DNA from: Xiphias gladius | Taxonomy: Eukaryota > Chordata > Actinopteri > Istiophoriformes > Xiphiidae | NCBI RefSeq assembly: GCF_016859285.1 | Contig: NC_053418.1 | Location: 9,265,501 to 9,329,500 of the forward strand | Length of the DNA: 64,000 nucleotides | Direction: 5' to 3' | In this document: positions 33,863 through 53,911 of the stretch, one piece after another | Numbering within the stretch: position 1 is the stretch's first letter | How the letters are laid out: each line of letters begins with the position of its first letter | Program-made: the position numbers and the translations under genes | Notes under the pieces: model-generated | Seen by the model: only the letters and a program-made list of their open reading frames with translations | Databases searched by the model: none | Told to the model about the DNA's origin: nothing

Positions 33863-34799
33863 TGATGGAGAATGTGCTAAAGAGTTTAAACTAAACCGAT
33901 GGGAAATGATTAGGGAGGGAGGAACCTATTGCATTACCTTTTTAGGCTGCACTATGGCACTCCCCTTTTCCTTTTCCGCCTCTGAAAGAGAAAGGGTCCA
34001 TTAACTGTACTCGGATATTGGAAGACTGTGATGGTGGCGAGAAATTTGGTCCATTAATGTCCATTTAGATTTAATTTAACATGCACTCTAGCCATAGAAA
34101 TGATGAGAGGCACTACCACTGACTCGTCTTTCCGTGCTCGTAATTTGTCTTTCAGTAAACAATGCCTCTTATTCAAGGAAACCGACCATGGTCTTTGTCT
34201 TCTTTTTGCCTAAGCGGAAAAAGCATCCGATAGGGTTAGTTTGCACATGTGGGGCTGGTACAGGCTCTGTCATGGTGATGATCTGTGTAAATAAACTGCT
34301 TTGCAATAATGGAGATGTGCTTTAAGCATGCTACGATTTTGTTTACTCCAGACATATTTATGTTCGAGGACTGTAACTTTTCTAATACTCAATCAGTCTA
34401 CTATTACTAATACTAATCTCAGTGCTTTAGACTGAGAGGTTTTTACACTATAAGCATGACTGAGTATTTGTAATGGATCATTTCTACTGATGTAGCTTAA
34501 AAAATATGTGGACTTTTATCACGTAAGGTCTATTGAACCACAGAAACTCAAACCTAAAAGGCTGTTTATTACATCTGTTGGTACTTATTTTATTGGGATA
34601 AACAGACTTGTTAAACAGATGGACAATAGTATGCATGCTGTTGTCAGAATACCCTTAAAATTACTTACTTTGGACTCAATGTAAGCACATAGTGCTTTTT
34701 CTGAATATTTATGATTTTTTTCCATGTCTACTGTCCTTATTTTGGAAAGTGTGTCGTATATTTTCTCATTTTTTTTATTCCCAGGTCCCCTCCCTTGTC
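33842..34799 (+). other. 3' UTR and flank of PrP copy B
   Basis: Noncoding sequence after the stop codon. AATAAA-like signals occur at about 34289. Similarity to the 3' UTR of copy A stops within about 25 bases of the stop codon and resumes only weakly further on. Confidence 0.5.
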
Positions 34800-34990
34800 T
34801 ATCCAGTTTTAGCTCTCTTTCCTGTCTCTCGGGTAGCTCGTGGTTGCATAAGTGCTCTTAAAGTATAAGACTCCTGATCTACTAAGTCTGAGCTGAATTC
34901 ATCTCCAAAAGCTGCTGAGTGTTATGTTGCATTATCGGCTGAGATTATGGTCACCAAGCTTGGATATCAAGATATTAGCAAAGATTTGTA
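34800..34990 (+). repeat. 3' flank block of PrP unit B (paralogous to 28425-28610)
   Basis: Second copy of the block found after PrP copy A, with the words GTGGTTGCATAAGTGCT, GAATTCATCTCCAAAAGCTG and GCATTATCGGCTGAG. It is cut off by a MITE that starts at about 35036. Confidence 0.65.
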
Positions 34991-35035
34991 CAATAATTGT
35001 TCTAACTATGGAAGCTGATGACTTAAAAAAACTAT

Positions 35036-35533
35036 TTAAAGGTACTGTCTGGAGTTTTAATTGCAAACGAACTGTTCACATTCAAAATGTATTGACCAAT
35101 CACAAACATGACTAACACACATGTTGAACACTCTCCCTACTATTTAAAATGTTTGAAAGTCATTATTCAAGACCCAGTTTTTTATGCGAACATGTAGGCT
35201 AATTTGCAACTAACTACATTATACATCCAAATAAGCTGTTATTGCAGTCTGTGGAATAGGTAAATGATGTGACTTACAACTTCAATAAAAACAGTGCAAA
35301 CTCCATATTGGTATAAAGTCCTCTCAATCGAGGAGAAGCCTCGCCAATAACACCTTCTGCCTTTCGAATTTTCTGCTTATAAATCTCCCCTCCCTCTCTC
35401 GTCACCGTCTGCGACTCACAGTGCAGCGGCAATTTATCTCTAAGCTGCAATTACAACGAACACTATTTTATAGTTTGACAGTAGAACAAGCCCCGACCAC
35501 ACGTGGTAAAAAGAAAACTCCAGTGTACCTTTA
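35036..35533. mobile_element. MITE with AAAGGTAC-type terminal inverted repeats
   Basis: The left end TTTAAAGGTACTGTCTGGAG and the right end CTCCAGTGTACCTTTAA are inverted copies of each other with an ACTCCA-type core. The roughly 500-bp interior has no coding frame. It is probably a non-autonomous DNA transposon between the PrP unit and the convergent PrP-like gene. Confidence 0.65.
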
Positions 35534-36459
35534 ATGTGTTGTCATATGTAGTCTATGTAATCTTGTGTCTGCCTTCAAATGTATCTGAAAACACGCACGT
35601 ATCACTTGTAAAGACATGAATGCCTTCTCCTGTGACGGTTCACATTTACTGTGCTGCTGGGGATATATACTGAATACTGAGCGTTGACTCGCACCTTTTG
35701 CTTGTCTGGTCAAATAAACTTCCTAACTTAAGCGATTTGCATTTGTGGATATTTATTTTGATATTTACGACGGAAAGTGAAGTTAACAATCTTCTGGGCA
35801 ATCTGTTTTGGGTGGACTGAGTTCAAATTATTTGACGCTTGATAAGCTTATTATAATATCAAAGGGAAACATCAAGAATTTTACAGAATCTGGTGTTTTC
35901 ATCTGAATTGATTTTCAGAAACCATTTTTAAAAAAAGCTATGTATACTCTTGTTTTTTTTGTTCTTAATCATTGTATAACAATGGGCTGAGAACAGTGTT
36001 GTAGCAATAATATAATTACTTAGTTAAACAATTAGTTATGCATTAAAATATTTTGCACTAATTACCAGCTGGGATGATTTTATCTTATCTCGTTTTCTCA
36101 GGATCATGTCAATGATCTCGTTGTTTTCTCATGATAGTGGTATGATTATCTTGTGATCTTGAGAACACAACCTTTTTTTTAAAAGATGTTATATAACTTG
36201 CTCATTTTTTTTTTTTTTTATTGTCTGCTGCAGGGGCTGTTTTTTACCTTTTTTTGCTTCAAAAATAATAATAAATGTAATATGCTCAGGGGTGCCAAAA
36301 CTTTTGCATACGACTGTATAGTCTTAATCTGTAGAGCAACTTTAGTAATTTTCATTGTAAAACACATGTAGTGGAGTAAAATGAACAATATGAAGTATGA
36401 AACAGCGGAAAAAAGAAACACTCAAGTAAAGCACCATCAAAATTATTCATTAGTAATAG
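35534..36459. other. Intergenic region between convergent PrP B and PrP-like genes
   Basis: AT-rich, with an AATAAA at about 35714 and a Tc1-type terminal fragment at 36286-36319. No gene is recognised. Confidence 0.5.
36286..36319 (-). mobile_element. Terminal fragment of a Tc1-like DNA transposon
   Basis: The sequence CAGGGGTGCCAAAACTTTTG followed by CATACGACTGTA is the end of a teleost Tc1/mariner-type element that reads TACAGTCGTATGCAAAAG on the other strand. I found no matching second end nearby, so it is a remnant. Confidence 0.55.
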
Positions 36460-37971
36460 TTTATTTCCACCACTGCAACATGCAGTGTTAAGGTAATTCA
36501 CCATTTTTTACCCTTCACAAAAGAAAGATTACTAGTGTCCAAAAACATCAGTACTACGGAAACTGATTTTCATAACAAATAAACCTCTGTCCCCGAATGG
36601 ATTTCACATAGATGGCAAACTATAGCACTGTGCCTGTAATGAAGTATCGAATGTGGAAGTTCCAAAGAAGGCTGCTGTATTTCTTTAATACTAATATAAA
36701 CACACAGTGCACCAACATTCAGCTTCTGAGATGGTTGCTACTGTAATGTAGAGGAGAGCGAAGAAAGGAAACACGAGAACTGAAAAAAGACTTGAGTCAC
36801 GCAGCAGCAGCAGCCTGGTCCACTTATTTTCAAATGCATCACAGGGTTGTCATTGGCGGAAGACATTTGCTCTGTTGTTATGGAGTTGCAGCTGTAAACT
36901 TTCCATTACTCTGAGCACATTTTAGGACTTCTTGTCCTGGTCAATTTAAAGGTTGATCTTGAAAAATCAAAGTGCTTATTAATGGCAGTGGGATATGGTT
37001 GAAAGGAACAAGCAAAAACAGCGGAGCTTGAGTTGAGATTGCTTTTGGCTCCTGCTGTTTCGTCGAAAATCAACGGTTCAGGCTCAAAACTAGGAGTTTT
37101 CCTAAAAGTGTACTCCCTCAGTATTCACTTAAAAATCCACACATATGTTGGGTATCTAAACATGTCTACTTAGTGGATCATTCACATTGTTGGAACAGGT
37201 AACATATATCAACAGTGCAGACAATACAATTCAACAGAAATGTTTGTTTTAAGTCATTTTTTTTTAACTTATATTACAATATTAAACATTAGCCAACATT
37301 TTGCTCTTATACATGAAAGTCTACAAAATGACAAAACGTATTTTAACTAAGTATTAAGCATACACCTGCAAGTAATGTATTGAAAATATAACATGTGCAG
37401 GGTAGACAATATGAATCAGAAGGGAAAATTTTGAGGTAGACTTACCCTGATTACACATCTAATTTCTTTCTGCTCTGTCTTCACAGATCGCTTATGGAGA
37501 ATGTGCTTCCCAGATAACACACTGAATCATCACCAGTCGTTATTATCATCACCATCGCAATCACCAAAAGTATCAAAAGACTGGACACATTAAAAGGAGA
37601 ATTGGTAGTTTGGGATATACTGCAGATAGTTATTCATCGGGTGAAATGACCTCACGACTCACAAATATTTACAGTAAGTGTGTTTACTTTGTTCACCAGT
37701 AAACCTGCAGACTGAAGCATGGTGTCCACCAACATGTTGTGGAGATTAAATGGATCATATTCTTCTTCCTGTCCTCATGGACGTTGATTGACGTGTCGCG
37801 AAACAAAAAAAACCAATTGGCCTACAGCTTTTCGCCTTTCAATGGTCATATTTTAGGTCACATTTGACTTTAAAACATTAAATAGTCCTCTTTGCTTTCA
37901 GGTCGTGGGCTATTTTTCGGTCAGGGTGTGGTTTCCTGTCTGTTTTTGGGATCTCAGTTCTGTCACCAGCT
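36460..37971 (-). other. prnprs3: 3' UTR of the PrP-like gene
   Basis: On the minus strand an AATAAA lies at 36465-36460, 1.5 kb after the stop codon. No open frame of note is found between. The UTR extent is inferred from this signal. Confidence 0.45.
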
Positions 37972-38520
37972 CTACATGACTGCCACCCAGTGGCCCATGA
38001 GCAGGGAAATCAGGGAGCCAATAACAACGATGATACTGTTGTAGATGGGCCCACTGGATGCTCCAGTGTAGTACTCCATATCTCCAGAGCCCTCTGGCTC
38101 ATAGCCAGACCTGGGGCCGTAGCCACCACCACCTTGGTGTGGTGGGTAGCGATAGCCCCCTCCATATCCTCCATATCCACCATATCCACCATATCCTCCG
38201 TATCCTCTGTATCCTCCACCATACTCGTACCCATACTGGGGGCGGCTTAAGGCAGATCCCAGCAGTGTTCCTCCAAGGGCGCCTGCTGCAGCTGCCCCTG
38301 CAACTTTCCCTGCACTGGGACCACTGCTCTGGACGGGTGCTGGTCTGTAGGCCTGGCCGCCGCCGCCGCCACCACCACCCCAGCCCCGTCTGTAGCCTCC
38401 TCCACCTCGGTTAAAGCCACCACCTCCACGACCACGCCAGGCCTCGGAGCTAGGAAACAGTGTAGCAAGGAGCAGCAGGGAGAGGGCCGCTGTGAGGGGG
38501 AGTTTCTGCAGGCCCAACAT
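37972..38520 (-). CDS. prnprs3: PrP-like (prion-related) protein, 182 aa
   Basis: The coding sequence sits in one exon that opens at 38531 after the acceptor TTTTTACAG. The product has a signal peptide (residues 1-27, ending SSEA) and a Gly/Arg-rich basic region (28-50). A hydrophobic segment at 70-94 ([20 protein letters not shown] then LSRPQYG) is very close to the mammalian PrP core. A Gly/Tyr repeat (101-123) and a hydrophobic GPI-type C-terminus (about 156-182) complete it. There is no cysteine and no globular disulfide domain, so it resembles Shadoo and the fish PrP-like genes found beside PrP in pufferfish and zebrafish. It lies tail-to-tail with PrP copy B and upstream of rassf2, the known fish arrangement. 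The family assignment is secure. The symbol assumes orthology with zebrafish prnprs3. Confidence 0.85.
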   Translation of the reverse strand: [182 protein letters not shown]

Positions 38521-38696
38521 TATTTTTTATTCTGTAAAAATAAGACAAAGGAAACATCATAAGGAGTTATGAATTTGTTACTGGAGATTATTGAAGTTTC
38601 TGCCTAAACACAATTAATAGAAAGACTTAAGATCTATTTTGTTGTTAAGTTTAGTTAGTTAGATGCATGTACTGAAATTATCAGCTGATTTGGGAC

Positions 38697-39245
38697 AGTA
38701 GTGGAAGAAGTGTTCACATCCTTTACCTAAATAAAAGTAGTAATAACACACTGTATCAATACTCTGTTACAGATGATGATAATGATGATAATAATAATAA
38801 TAATAATAATGATAATAATAGTTTGTTTATAATGAGAATAATAGTTGATAATAATGGTTCATTTAAAGAGCACTTTTCAAGCAAAAAACACAAGGTGTGT
38901 CCCAGAGTTGGAAAACTAAAGATAAGCACAGGACATAAGCAGCATTAAAAACAGGTACACGAGGTAGAAAACAATAGTCATTATAAATCGTGTATATAGA
39001 AAAACATATATATAAATATACACAAAAAGAACAAACTTTATACAAAATTATACAAAATGGTAATCTCATGATGAATAAGTATGTTAGGTGTCAAGGAAGG
39101 CTATTCTGCAAATATTTCTAAATTTACTCTTTAAATACTAGTAAACTTTTTAATACTAGTAAGTAAACTAGCAAATCGTGCATTCAAAAGTTCAAAATAG
39201 AAAAAGTATTCATTATGCAAAATGGCCACATTCAGCCTGCAATAT
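38697..39245. repeat. Teleost dispersed repeat (TACTTAAGTAAA family) with inner ATA-rich simple repeat
   Basis: It opens with GTAGTGGAAGAAGTGTTCAC and has the ATTATGCAAAATGGCCACATT part typical of this family. An (ATA/ATG)n tract lies at 38773-38821. A further partial copy follows at 39450-39592. Both lie in the prnprs3 5' intron. Confidence 0.6.
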
Positions 39246-40384
39246 TATTATATATTATACAATTAGTTATTATTATTGATGAATTAACTTGTAAGCAACA
39301 TTTTCAATGTTGTAGCTGGTTGAAGTTGAGCTAATTTTGACAAATGTAGATTTTTTTTGGTAGCCTAATGTATAGAAATGCATATTTTAGAAGTTTTTCA
39401 TATTTTTGTGTATAAAATCTTGAGGTATTTACAAAACTATAACTGTCAACCAGTGCTGGAGTAAATGTTACAATATTTCTCTGTGAAATGTCGTATTAAA
39501 TGGAAGTACTCAAGTAAAGTATAAGCGTTTCAAACCGTACTACAGTAAAGAGCTTCAGTAAATGTACTTAGTAATATTCCACCACTGGTTCCTGCAGGCA
39601 CACAGTGCTCACTCTAACACATAAACAGACTGATGAGATGTTCTCGTCGCGGCTTTAGTCCTGCTGCGTGGTATTTTCAAGTCTCCGATAAAATAAGAGC
39701 AGGACAGATCACGGCTCGTAATCCAGCCTTAACAAACATATCTTACACAAGCACCGTCACTGCTGCAACTCAACTTAACACTGGAGTTGACAAGGGATCA
39801 GATAGCTTTCATAATCTCTAATGCCCTTTAATTAGGATCTGGTAGATGCAACGTGGTTCTAGGTCTGAGGACAAGACCTACTGTATTACTAATCACAGCA
39901 CCAACGGATAAACAATTGTGTTAGCATGAAATAAATGTTTTCTCAATGTTTAACCCTAACACTGAGAAACAGACAAAGAATTATTTGAATGAATTAAGGA
40001 AAATTAGGACCATGACATAAAAAAAGCTACACACGTAACTTTCTATGTATACTTTAAGTGTGTAAGTACAACATACTATATAGTGTCACATACAATATAT
40101 GTGGCGAATATGTAATATACACAAACTATACAGTTATAATATATTTCTATGAAATGTAATATAATATAAATCAGTGTGTGTTAGATGTGTCACTACAGTT
40201 ATCATTGTCCATGTGAAATAGTCAGTAGTGATTATAGAGTAAATAATGAATTGAACATTGTGACATGTTATTCGGACCAATTTGCTTGATAAAAGCACTT
40301 TGGTGAAAGAAGACTTTTTTTCTTCCATGTTGCCGACAGTATTTTCTCTAACAAATTATTACAAAATGTCAGGGCTATAAGAAG

Positions 40385-40845
40385 TGGTGGGAAGTACATT
40401 TAGTCAAGTAATGTATTTAAATACAATTTTGACATACGTGCATTTTACTTGAGCGGCTTCTTCCCATGCCACGTTATTCTTCTACTCCACTACAGTCCAG
40501 AGGAATATATTGCACTTTTTACCCCATTACAATTATTTGACAGCTGTAGTTAATAGTTTTTCAGATCTAGGTTATACATTTTATAAATTATGATGGGATT
40601 TTGAGAGATTACAGTATGCAACAGTATAGTACATCAATAATAATGATCCAAGAATAAAATAACATCAACAGGGACCATTCTGCGTTATGAGAACTTTTAA
40701 TTTTTATACTTTAAGTATGTTTTGAGGAAAATACTTCTATACTGTTACATGAATAAAATTTTAAATGCAGGGCTTTTACTTGTAATGGAGTATTTTCATA
40801 CTGCGGTATCACTAATTTTACTAAAGTAAACACTTTGAATACTAA
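40385..40845. repeat. Teleost dispersed repeat (TACTTAAGTAAA family), long copy
   Basis: Runs from GTGGTGGGAAGTACATTTAG to CTAAAGTAAACACTTTGAAT and contains CTACTCCACTAC, TTGACAGCTGTAG and AATAATGATCCAAGAATAAA. It is the most complete copy in the window and lies in the prnprs3 5' intron. Confidence 0.65.
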
Positions 40846-41299
40846 TTGAATATATTCCCAGTGAGCAGCATGACATCATTTGCACTGACTTCAACAAACT
40901 GTACTCTCTAATCTGTGTCCTCTTAGAAGATGAGTCGAGCTATAATTACACCGGGTCACTTAGTTTGAGAATAATCCAGTGACTCAGATTATAGCCACAG
41001 TAGCCCTGACTCACAGAGAAGATGAAACATTTCATAATGAATCTGATTCAATTTGGATCACTCTGATCTGCTTCCAAATGATGTGTTAATTGTGCTTTCT
41101 GGAGATGGGCCTTAATATGTGCAGCAGAGGAGAGATTAAATAACATTACATACAGTATAAGGGTAATATGCTGACGAAAACAACAGAAGAAAATAAGGAC
41201 CATTGTTTCAACCTCCTGAAAATCTTCATACAATCTTTTATGAAATAAGTAACACATCTTAATTCTGAAAAATTAGTATCTTAGAATAAACAATCTCAC

Positions 41300-41500
41300 C
41301 TGTTGAGTGGCTCTTCGCAGCAGAAATGAAGTGAAGTTCGGCAGTTCAGGCGACGTTCCTCTTCCACAAAGGGCTGTGCTTGCACCTCAGACTCCTCTGA
41401 CCGTCTGCAGGAAAGTATGTTTCAGGGCCAGCCTGTTCACCTCCAGACAATCTCACTCAGGTGGAGTGGATCATTCTGACTCACACCTGCTCATTGGCTG
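41300..41500 (-). promoter_or_regulatory. prnprs3: Noncoding exon 1 and promoter of the PrP-like gene
   Basis: On the minus strand CACTCAACAG is followed by a GTGAGA donor at 41299, which would splice to the acceptor at 38531. A CCAAT box (minus strand, 41493-41497, GCCAATGAG) lies about 190 bases upstream of the donor. This fits a short noncoding first exon. The transcription start is not determined. Confidence 0.5.
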
Positions 41501-41779
41501 AGTGTACAGTAAGCTGCTGTACCACCGACATCCCACATAAATACCTGCGTGTGTTTCTAATTTTGTCTGAATTATTTAACAGCCCACCGGGTTAAAAACT
41601 AGAACACTGAACAAGTTCTCCAGAAGCTTCCACTATGACTAATGTTGTATCTTGTCTGGGTTATCATATCATATGATTTTAAATTATACAACAAGATTTA
41701 AACATCATTACATAACATGCTGGGTTTTGACCTGAATGAGACGGAAAGAGATTACAGATATACATGTACATCTTTTCTC

Positions 41780-43975
41780 AAGATATCTTTTTTATTAAAT
41801 AACAATCATCGTACGAAACCCCCCTCCCCTACATTTTCTAAGTTGTGGCATGACATCCGCACATTTTAAAGACTTTAGTTTCTTCATTATTCTGTAAAAG
41901 ACACAATACAAAAGCAGGCAAGTCTTAAGAGTCACTAAAAATACAACATGCACACTCAGAACCACACACACACTCTTGATGACAGACTCCAAAGTGTACT
42001 GTACGGCGAGATTTTCAACCTAGATTTTAGAAATACTGAACCGACGTTCTGTACGCACACAGATAAAGGCAGATGTATGCAAAGCGCTGTACATGTGGAG
42101 GCAAACTGTACTGCTTTGAAATGATCATTCGTACATTTAAAACTGTCTCCATTAAAGATAGTCAGTATAATTCACAGTCTTGTGGGATTTCACTATTGTT
42201 TTGTGCTTTTTGCGTCACTCTTTGTTGGATGTTAAAGGGGGGGAAAAAAAAAATCCAGCCGTGAATATTCTTTCATTTTTGTACAACCAGGCTAACACCT
42301 ACCAGGGTGTCATTTGGTATTTTACTGTGCTTAAAATCTCATCACTGTCATAAGGTAGTAACGCAAGTAAAGACAATTAGTCAACCAGAAAACAAAAAGA
42401 AGCCCAAAAGCATTACATTTCAGGATGCATTTTTTTTCTTTAAAGGAATAGTTTTAACATTTTGGAAAATATACTAATTTAATTTCTTGCCGAGATTTTG
42501 ATGAGACGATTCGTAGCATGCCCATGGCTGTGTGGTAAATATGAAGCTACAGCGGGCCGCCAGTTAGCTTATCTTAACAAAAGGTAAACAACTCCACCCA
42601 CCAGCATCTCTAAAAGGCCCCCAATTAACACCTTATATCATGTTTGTTTAATCCACACAAAAAAAACAAGTTGGAAAAAAGACAAATTTCCATGTTACAG
42701 GAGGTAACAAACAATGTCCTGACAAAGAATTAGTCCGGCACGTAAACCCCTGTAAAACCACAACTTGTCATTTTTACACTTTGGTTTTTTCTGCACTTTT
42801 GGTTTTGGTTTTTTGTGTGGATTTTCTTACCTTTGGACAGAGCCAGGCTAGCTTTTCCCCCCTGTTTCCAATCTTTATGCTAAACTAAGCTATGTGGCTG
42901 GTGGCAGCCTCATATATACTGTACAGACATGAGAGCGGTATCAATCTTCTCAGCTAAGTGAAAGCAAGAGAATGAATGACTGTATTTGCCAAAATGCCAA
43001 ACTATTCCTTTAACTTCAATCATAAAATGTCTTAAACATTCATTTTGTATGCCTGCAGAAAAGGGGCCACTGTTGTCACCATCAGACTGATGGTAACAAC
43101 ACAAACACATTATCTGTTCACATGGCCTTTAATAATCCCTGCAGTGAAGTTCTCAGCTGCAATAAAATGGAGAGGGTCAATTATATTCCTTCAATTACAA
43201 TATTTAACAAATTCCCAAACAGCGAGGAACACACAAACAGCCAGTGCAATATAGGACTGGATGGTGTTTTGAGGCCATGACGTGGTCTGGTTGGTTTACA
43301 TCGACCCAAACTGTGTGGTCTGATGTGGTTATTACCATAGCTAGGTATTTTCCCGGTAAAACCACTAGTATTTTTCTAAAATTTTCCACATAACAGTAAG
43401 TTTGTGTCTTTGTGCTTTGAGAAACCGTTGAACAGGCACTTTACTAAATCATATTATATGATGTTTGTGCTTTAAATTGATTTTGGATATCAGCTTGCAG
43501 TCTGGGGGGGTAAACAGAAGACAGGACGTCACATTTTAGGCTCATTCTGCAAAGTACTTCGCTGCAAAGACACTAAAATTACTCAGGTGTAGAGGAATGT
43601 CTTTCTGTGTGCACTGTATGTAAAGAAAAAGACATTGAGAAGGGAAAGCAGAGAGAGATGAAGTGATTGGGTCTGAATCAAGACACTTTACAAGGCTCTG
43701 CGAGTCATCATGACTCTCTAGACTATTTCTGAGACGGTCACACTTAACATGCACACAAGATGGCATGTAAGAGTTTTTTCTGTAAGTTGAATGATTGAAT
43801 GAATTGAAAAAGACTCCATGCAGAGGCAGGAATTCAGAGAATCAGGATAATCACTGAGGGACACACTCTGGGTTCTTGTCAGCTAACTCTTGGTCACAGC
43901 TGGGTCGAGGATATTGTACTCTGGGAAAGGTTGCGACAGTTTGATGTGCTGGAGGGAGTCCTCACCATGAGCAGA
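41780..43975 (-). other. rassf2: rassf2 3' UTR
   Basis: An AATAAA on the minus strand at 41796-41791 is the likely end of the rassf2 transcript, 2.2 kb after the stop codon. The region has no convincing open frame and is interrupted by a MITE at 42440-43013. Confidence 0.5.
42440..43013. mobile_element. MITE with TTAAAGGAATAGTTT terminal inverted repeats
   Basis: The left end TTTAAAGGAATAGTTTTAAC and the right end GCCAAACTATTCCTTTAA are inverted copies. The interior ATATGAAGCTACAGCGGGCC, GAGCCAGGCTAGCTTTTCCC and TAAACTAAGCTATG match a very common teleost MITE. It lies inside the likely rassf2 3' UTR and would be transcribed with it. Confidence 0.8.
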
Positions 43976-51959
<7,984 letters not shown>

Positions 51960-52999
51960 TTTCAGTAAGCATGAGAGGAGCTGAGAGACAAAGAAGCAAA
52001 ACAGAGTTAATAATTTTCATCCATCTGATTCAGTCTCATGACTCCTCATGACCAGCAGCGAGAACAGACACGAAGACGGCAGAATGGAAAGGAGGAGAGT
52101 GACTGCAGGAAGAGGAGGAGGAGGTAAAGCTCCAGACAGCAAACAATAACAGCAGATCATATCTACTTTCCCGTCAACTACATTTCCTTCAAGATGCAGA
52201 CAAACTGACAGTTGTACCACCACTATAGTATGTCTCTCTACAAAAGCAAAACATTTGTTGTGTGATGGATTAAGACAGCTGCTCTCCATGCTCTCCCTCC
52301 TCTTGCCTACAATGTATTTTCTCTTTCCTGTCACCCTTTTAATTCTGTCTTGATGTCTTTCTCTCTCTTTTACACATAAACACTTCAAAACACATACACG
52401 TACACACACATGCAGCTGTTTTAAATGGCACTCTGCCATCACCCAGCAGAGTTTTCCTTCCCCCTTTGCTAAAGAGTGTGTGTGTGTATTTGTCTTTGTG
52501 TATCTACAGAGGAGGCAGAACAGAAGCCTCCGGAAGGAGATAAACAGGTGCAGGACACATGGGCCACCTGCTGCACCAAATTATTTCAGCTTCTTAAACA
52601 TTTATATCTGAACATGCTACTGGCAAAACACACTATATACATTTATCTGCCATATTTGCATCCATACATACAATACATGCAGTCTCTCCACTTGTCATAT
52701 AGGTGAAGACAAGAATTGAAGACATTTAACGACTCATCCAAGATGATTCATCTCAAACACTTGCAACACAAATCTGGACATTTTACTCCCTGGGTTACTG
52801 AAATTAATGTTCTTTTCTTTTTTGTATTCATTGCTTTCAATTACAAACACATGCAACAGTGGACGTTTTAAGACATCCATACCAATGTGTTTGCAAGTTC
52901 TTTTCCTTAACTACAAATAATAAAGAATTATTGTGGACCATTTTTGAATACAGGCTATGCATTTTTGGATTCTTTATGGCTGTATGGATGGCAGTGTTG

Positions 53000-53310
53000 G
53001 TCGGCTGTTACACGACTTTAATCCAGAGTGAATTATCTCTACAACTATTTGATGGATTGATATGAATTTTTGCGAAGACATTTATGGTCTGTAGAGGATG
53101 AATCCTACTGATTTTAGTGATCCCCTGACTTATCTCTTAGCACCACCATGAGGTTCACATTTCTGTGGCTTTAACCAAATGTCTTGACAGCTTTTTGATG
53201 GATTGCTATGAAATTTGGTACAGACATCCTAGGTGAACTGAGGATGAATCTTAATTACACCGATGATTCCCTGCCGACATGATGTTCACATTTGTGGTTA
53301 TAGGTTAAAT
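53000..53310 (+). repeat. Dispersed repeat (TTTGATGGATTG-ATGAA family)
   Basis: It contains two tandem sub-units, each with a GATGGATTG-TATGAA-TTT, GACAT, GAGGATGAATC core and a GTTCACATTT end. The family is widespread in teleosts. A fragment also lies in the 3' UTR of PrP copy A (28066-28155). Confidence 0.6.
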
Positions 53311-53865
53311 GTCTAGGGCTGCAACTAATTATTATTTTAATTATCAACTAGTTATTTTCATACTGTATCAAAATCAAGTGGCAGACTTTTGAAACTTGTT
53401 TATGTTATGTAATCAATCACAGTGAACATCAAGTCTGCATTAATTTTTCATGTGATATTATTTTTAAGCATGGATTTCATTGCCTCAAAAAGGAATAACT
53501 TCGAAGAGTCAGCGCAAGCAATTTCAATTGATTTTCATGTCGTATGGAAATAAAATGGAAACGGAAATCAACGGTTGCTTGGAACAGTAGACAAAATATA
53601 CACATTACTAAGACACAGTAGCATAAGGTACATGAAATTTGTGGTTAATAGGCAAAACCTGCAAAACCACTGGTGTTGATATTTAAGTTGAAAACCCTCT
53701 CTCAAAAATCAGGGTGTCAGTTAAATTTTCCATATCACTCTAATAACGCAGTCAGTGCGTCCATAACACAGCAACTAACAGAATATTAATATTAAAAGTC
53801 AGCGAGACATAGCTTCCAAATAGGTATAGTGTAACTGTCTGTTACAAGACTACAAGTGATCTTAC

Positions 53866-53911
53866 CGTAGTGAAGACTTTGTGATCTTGTTGAGTAACCA
53901 AAAAGAGGTAG
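53866..53911 (-). other. rassf2: Possible rassf2 5' UTR exon
   Basis: On the minus strand a 46-nt segment is bounded by the acceptor CATCTGCAG and the donor CTACG then GTAAGA. It would splice to the acceptor at 51981 of the start-codon exon. It is noncoding and inferred from splice signals only. Confidence 0.45.

Noticed and set aside
37990-38414. Plus-strand frames over the PrP-like gene
   Set aside because: They are antisense readings of Gly/Tyr repeats.
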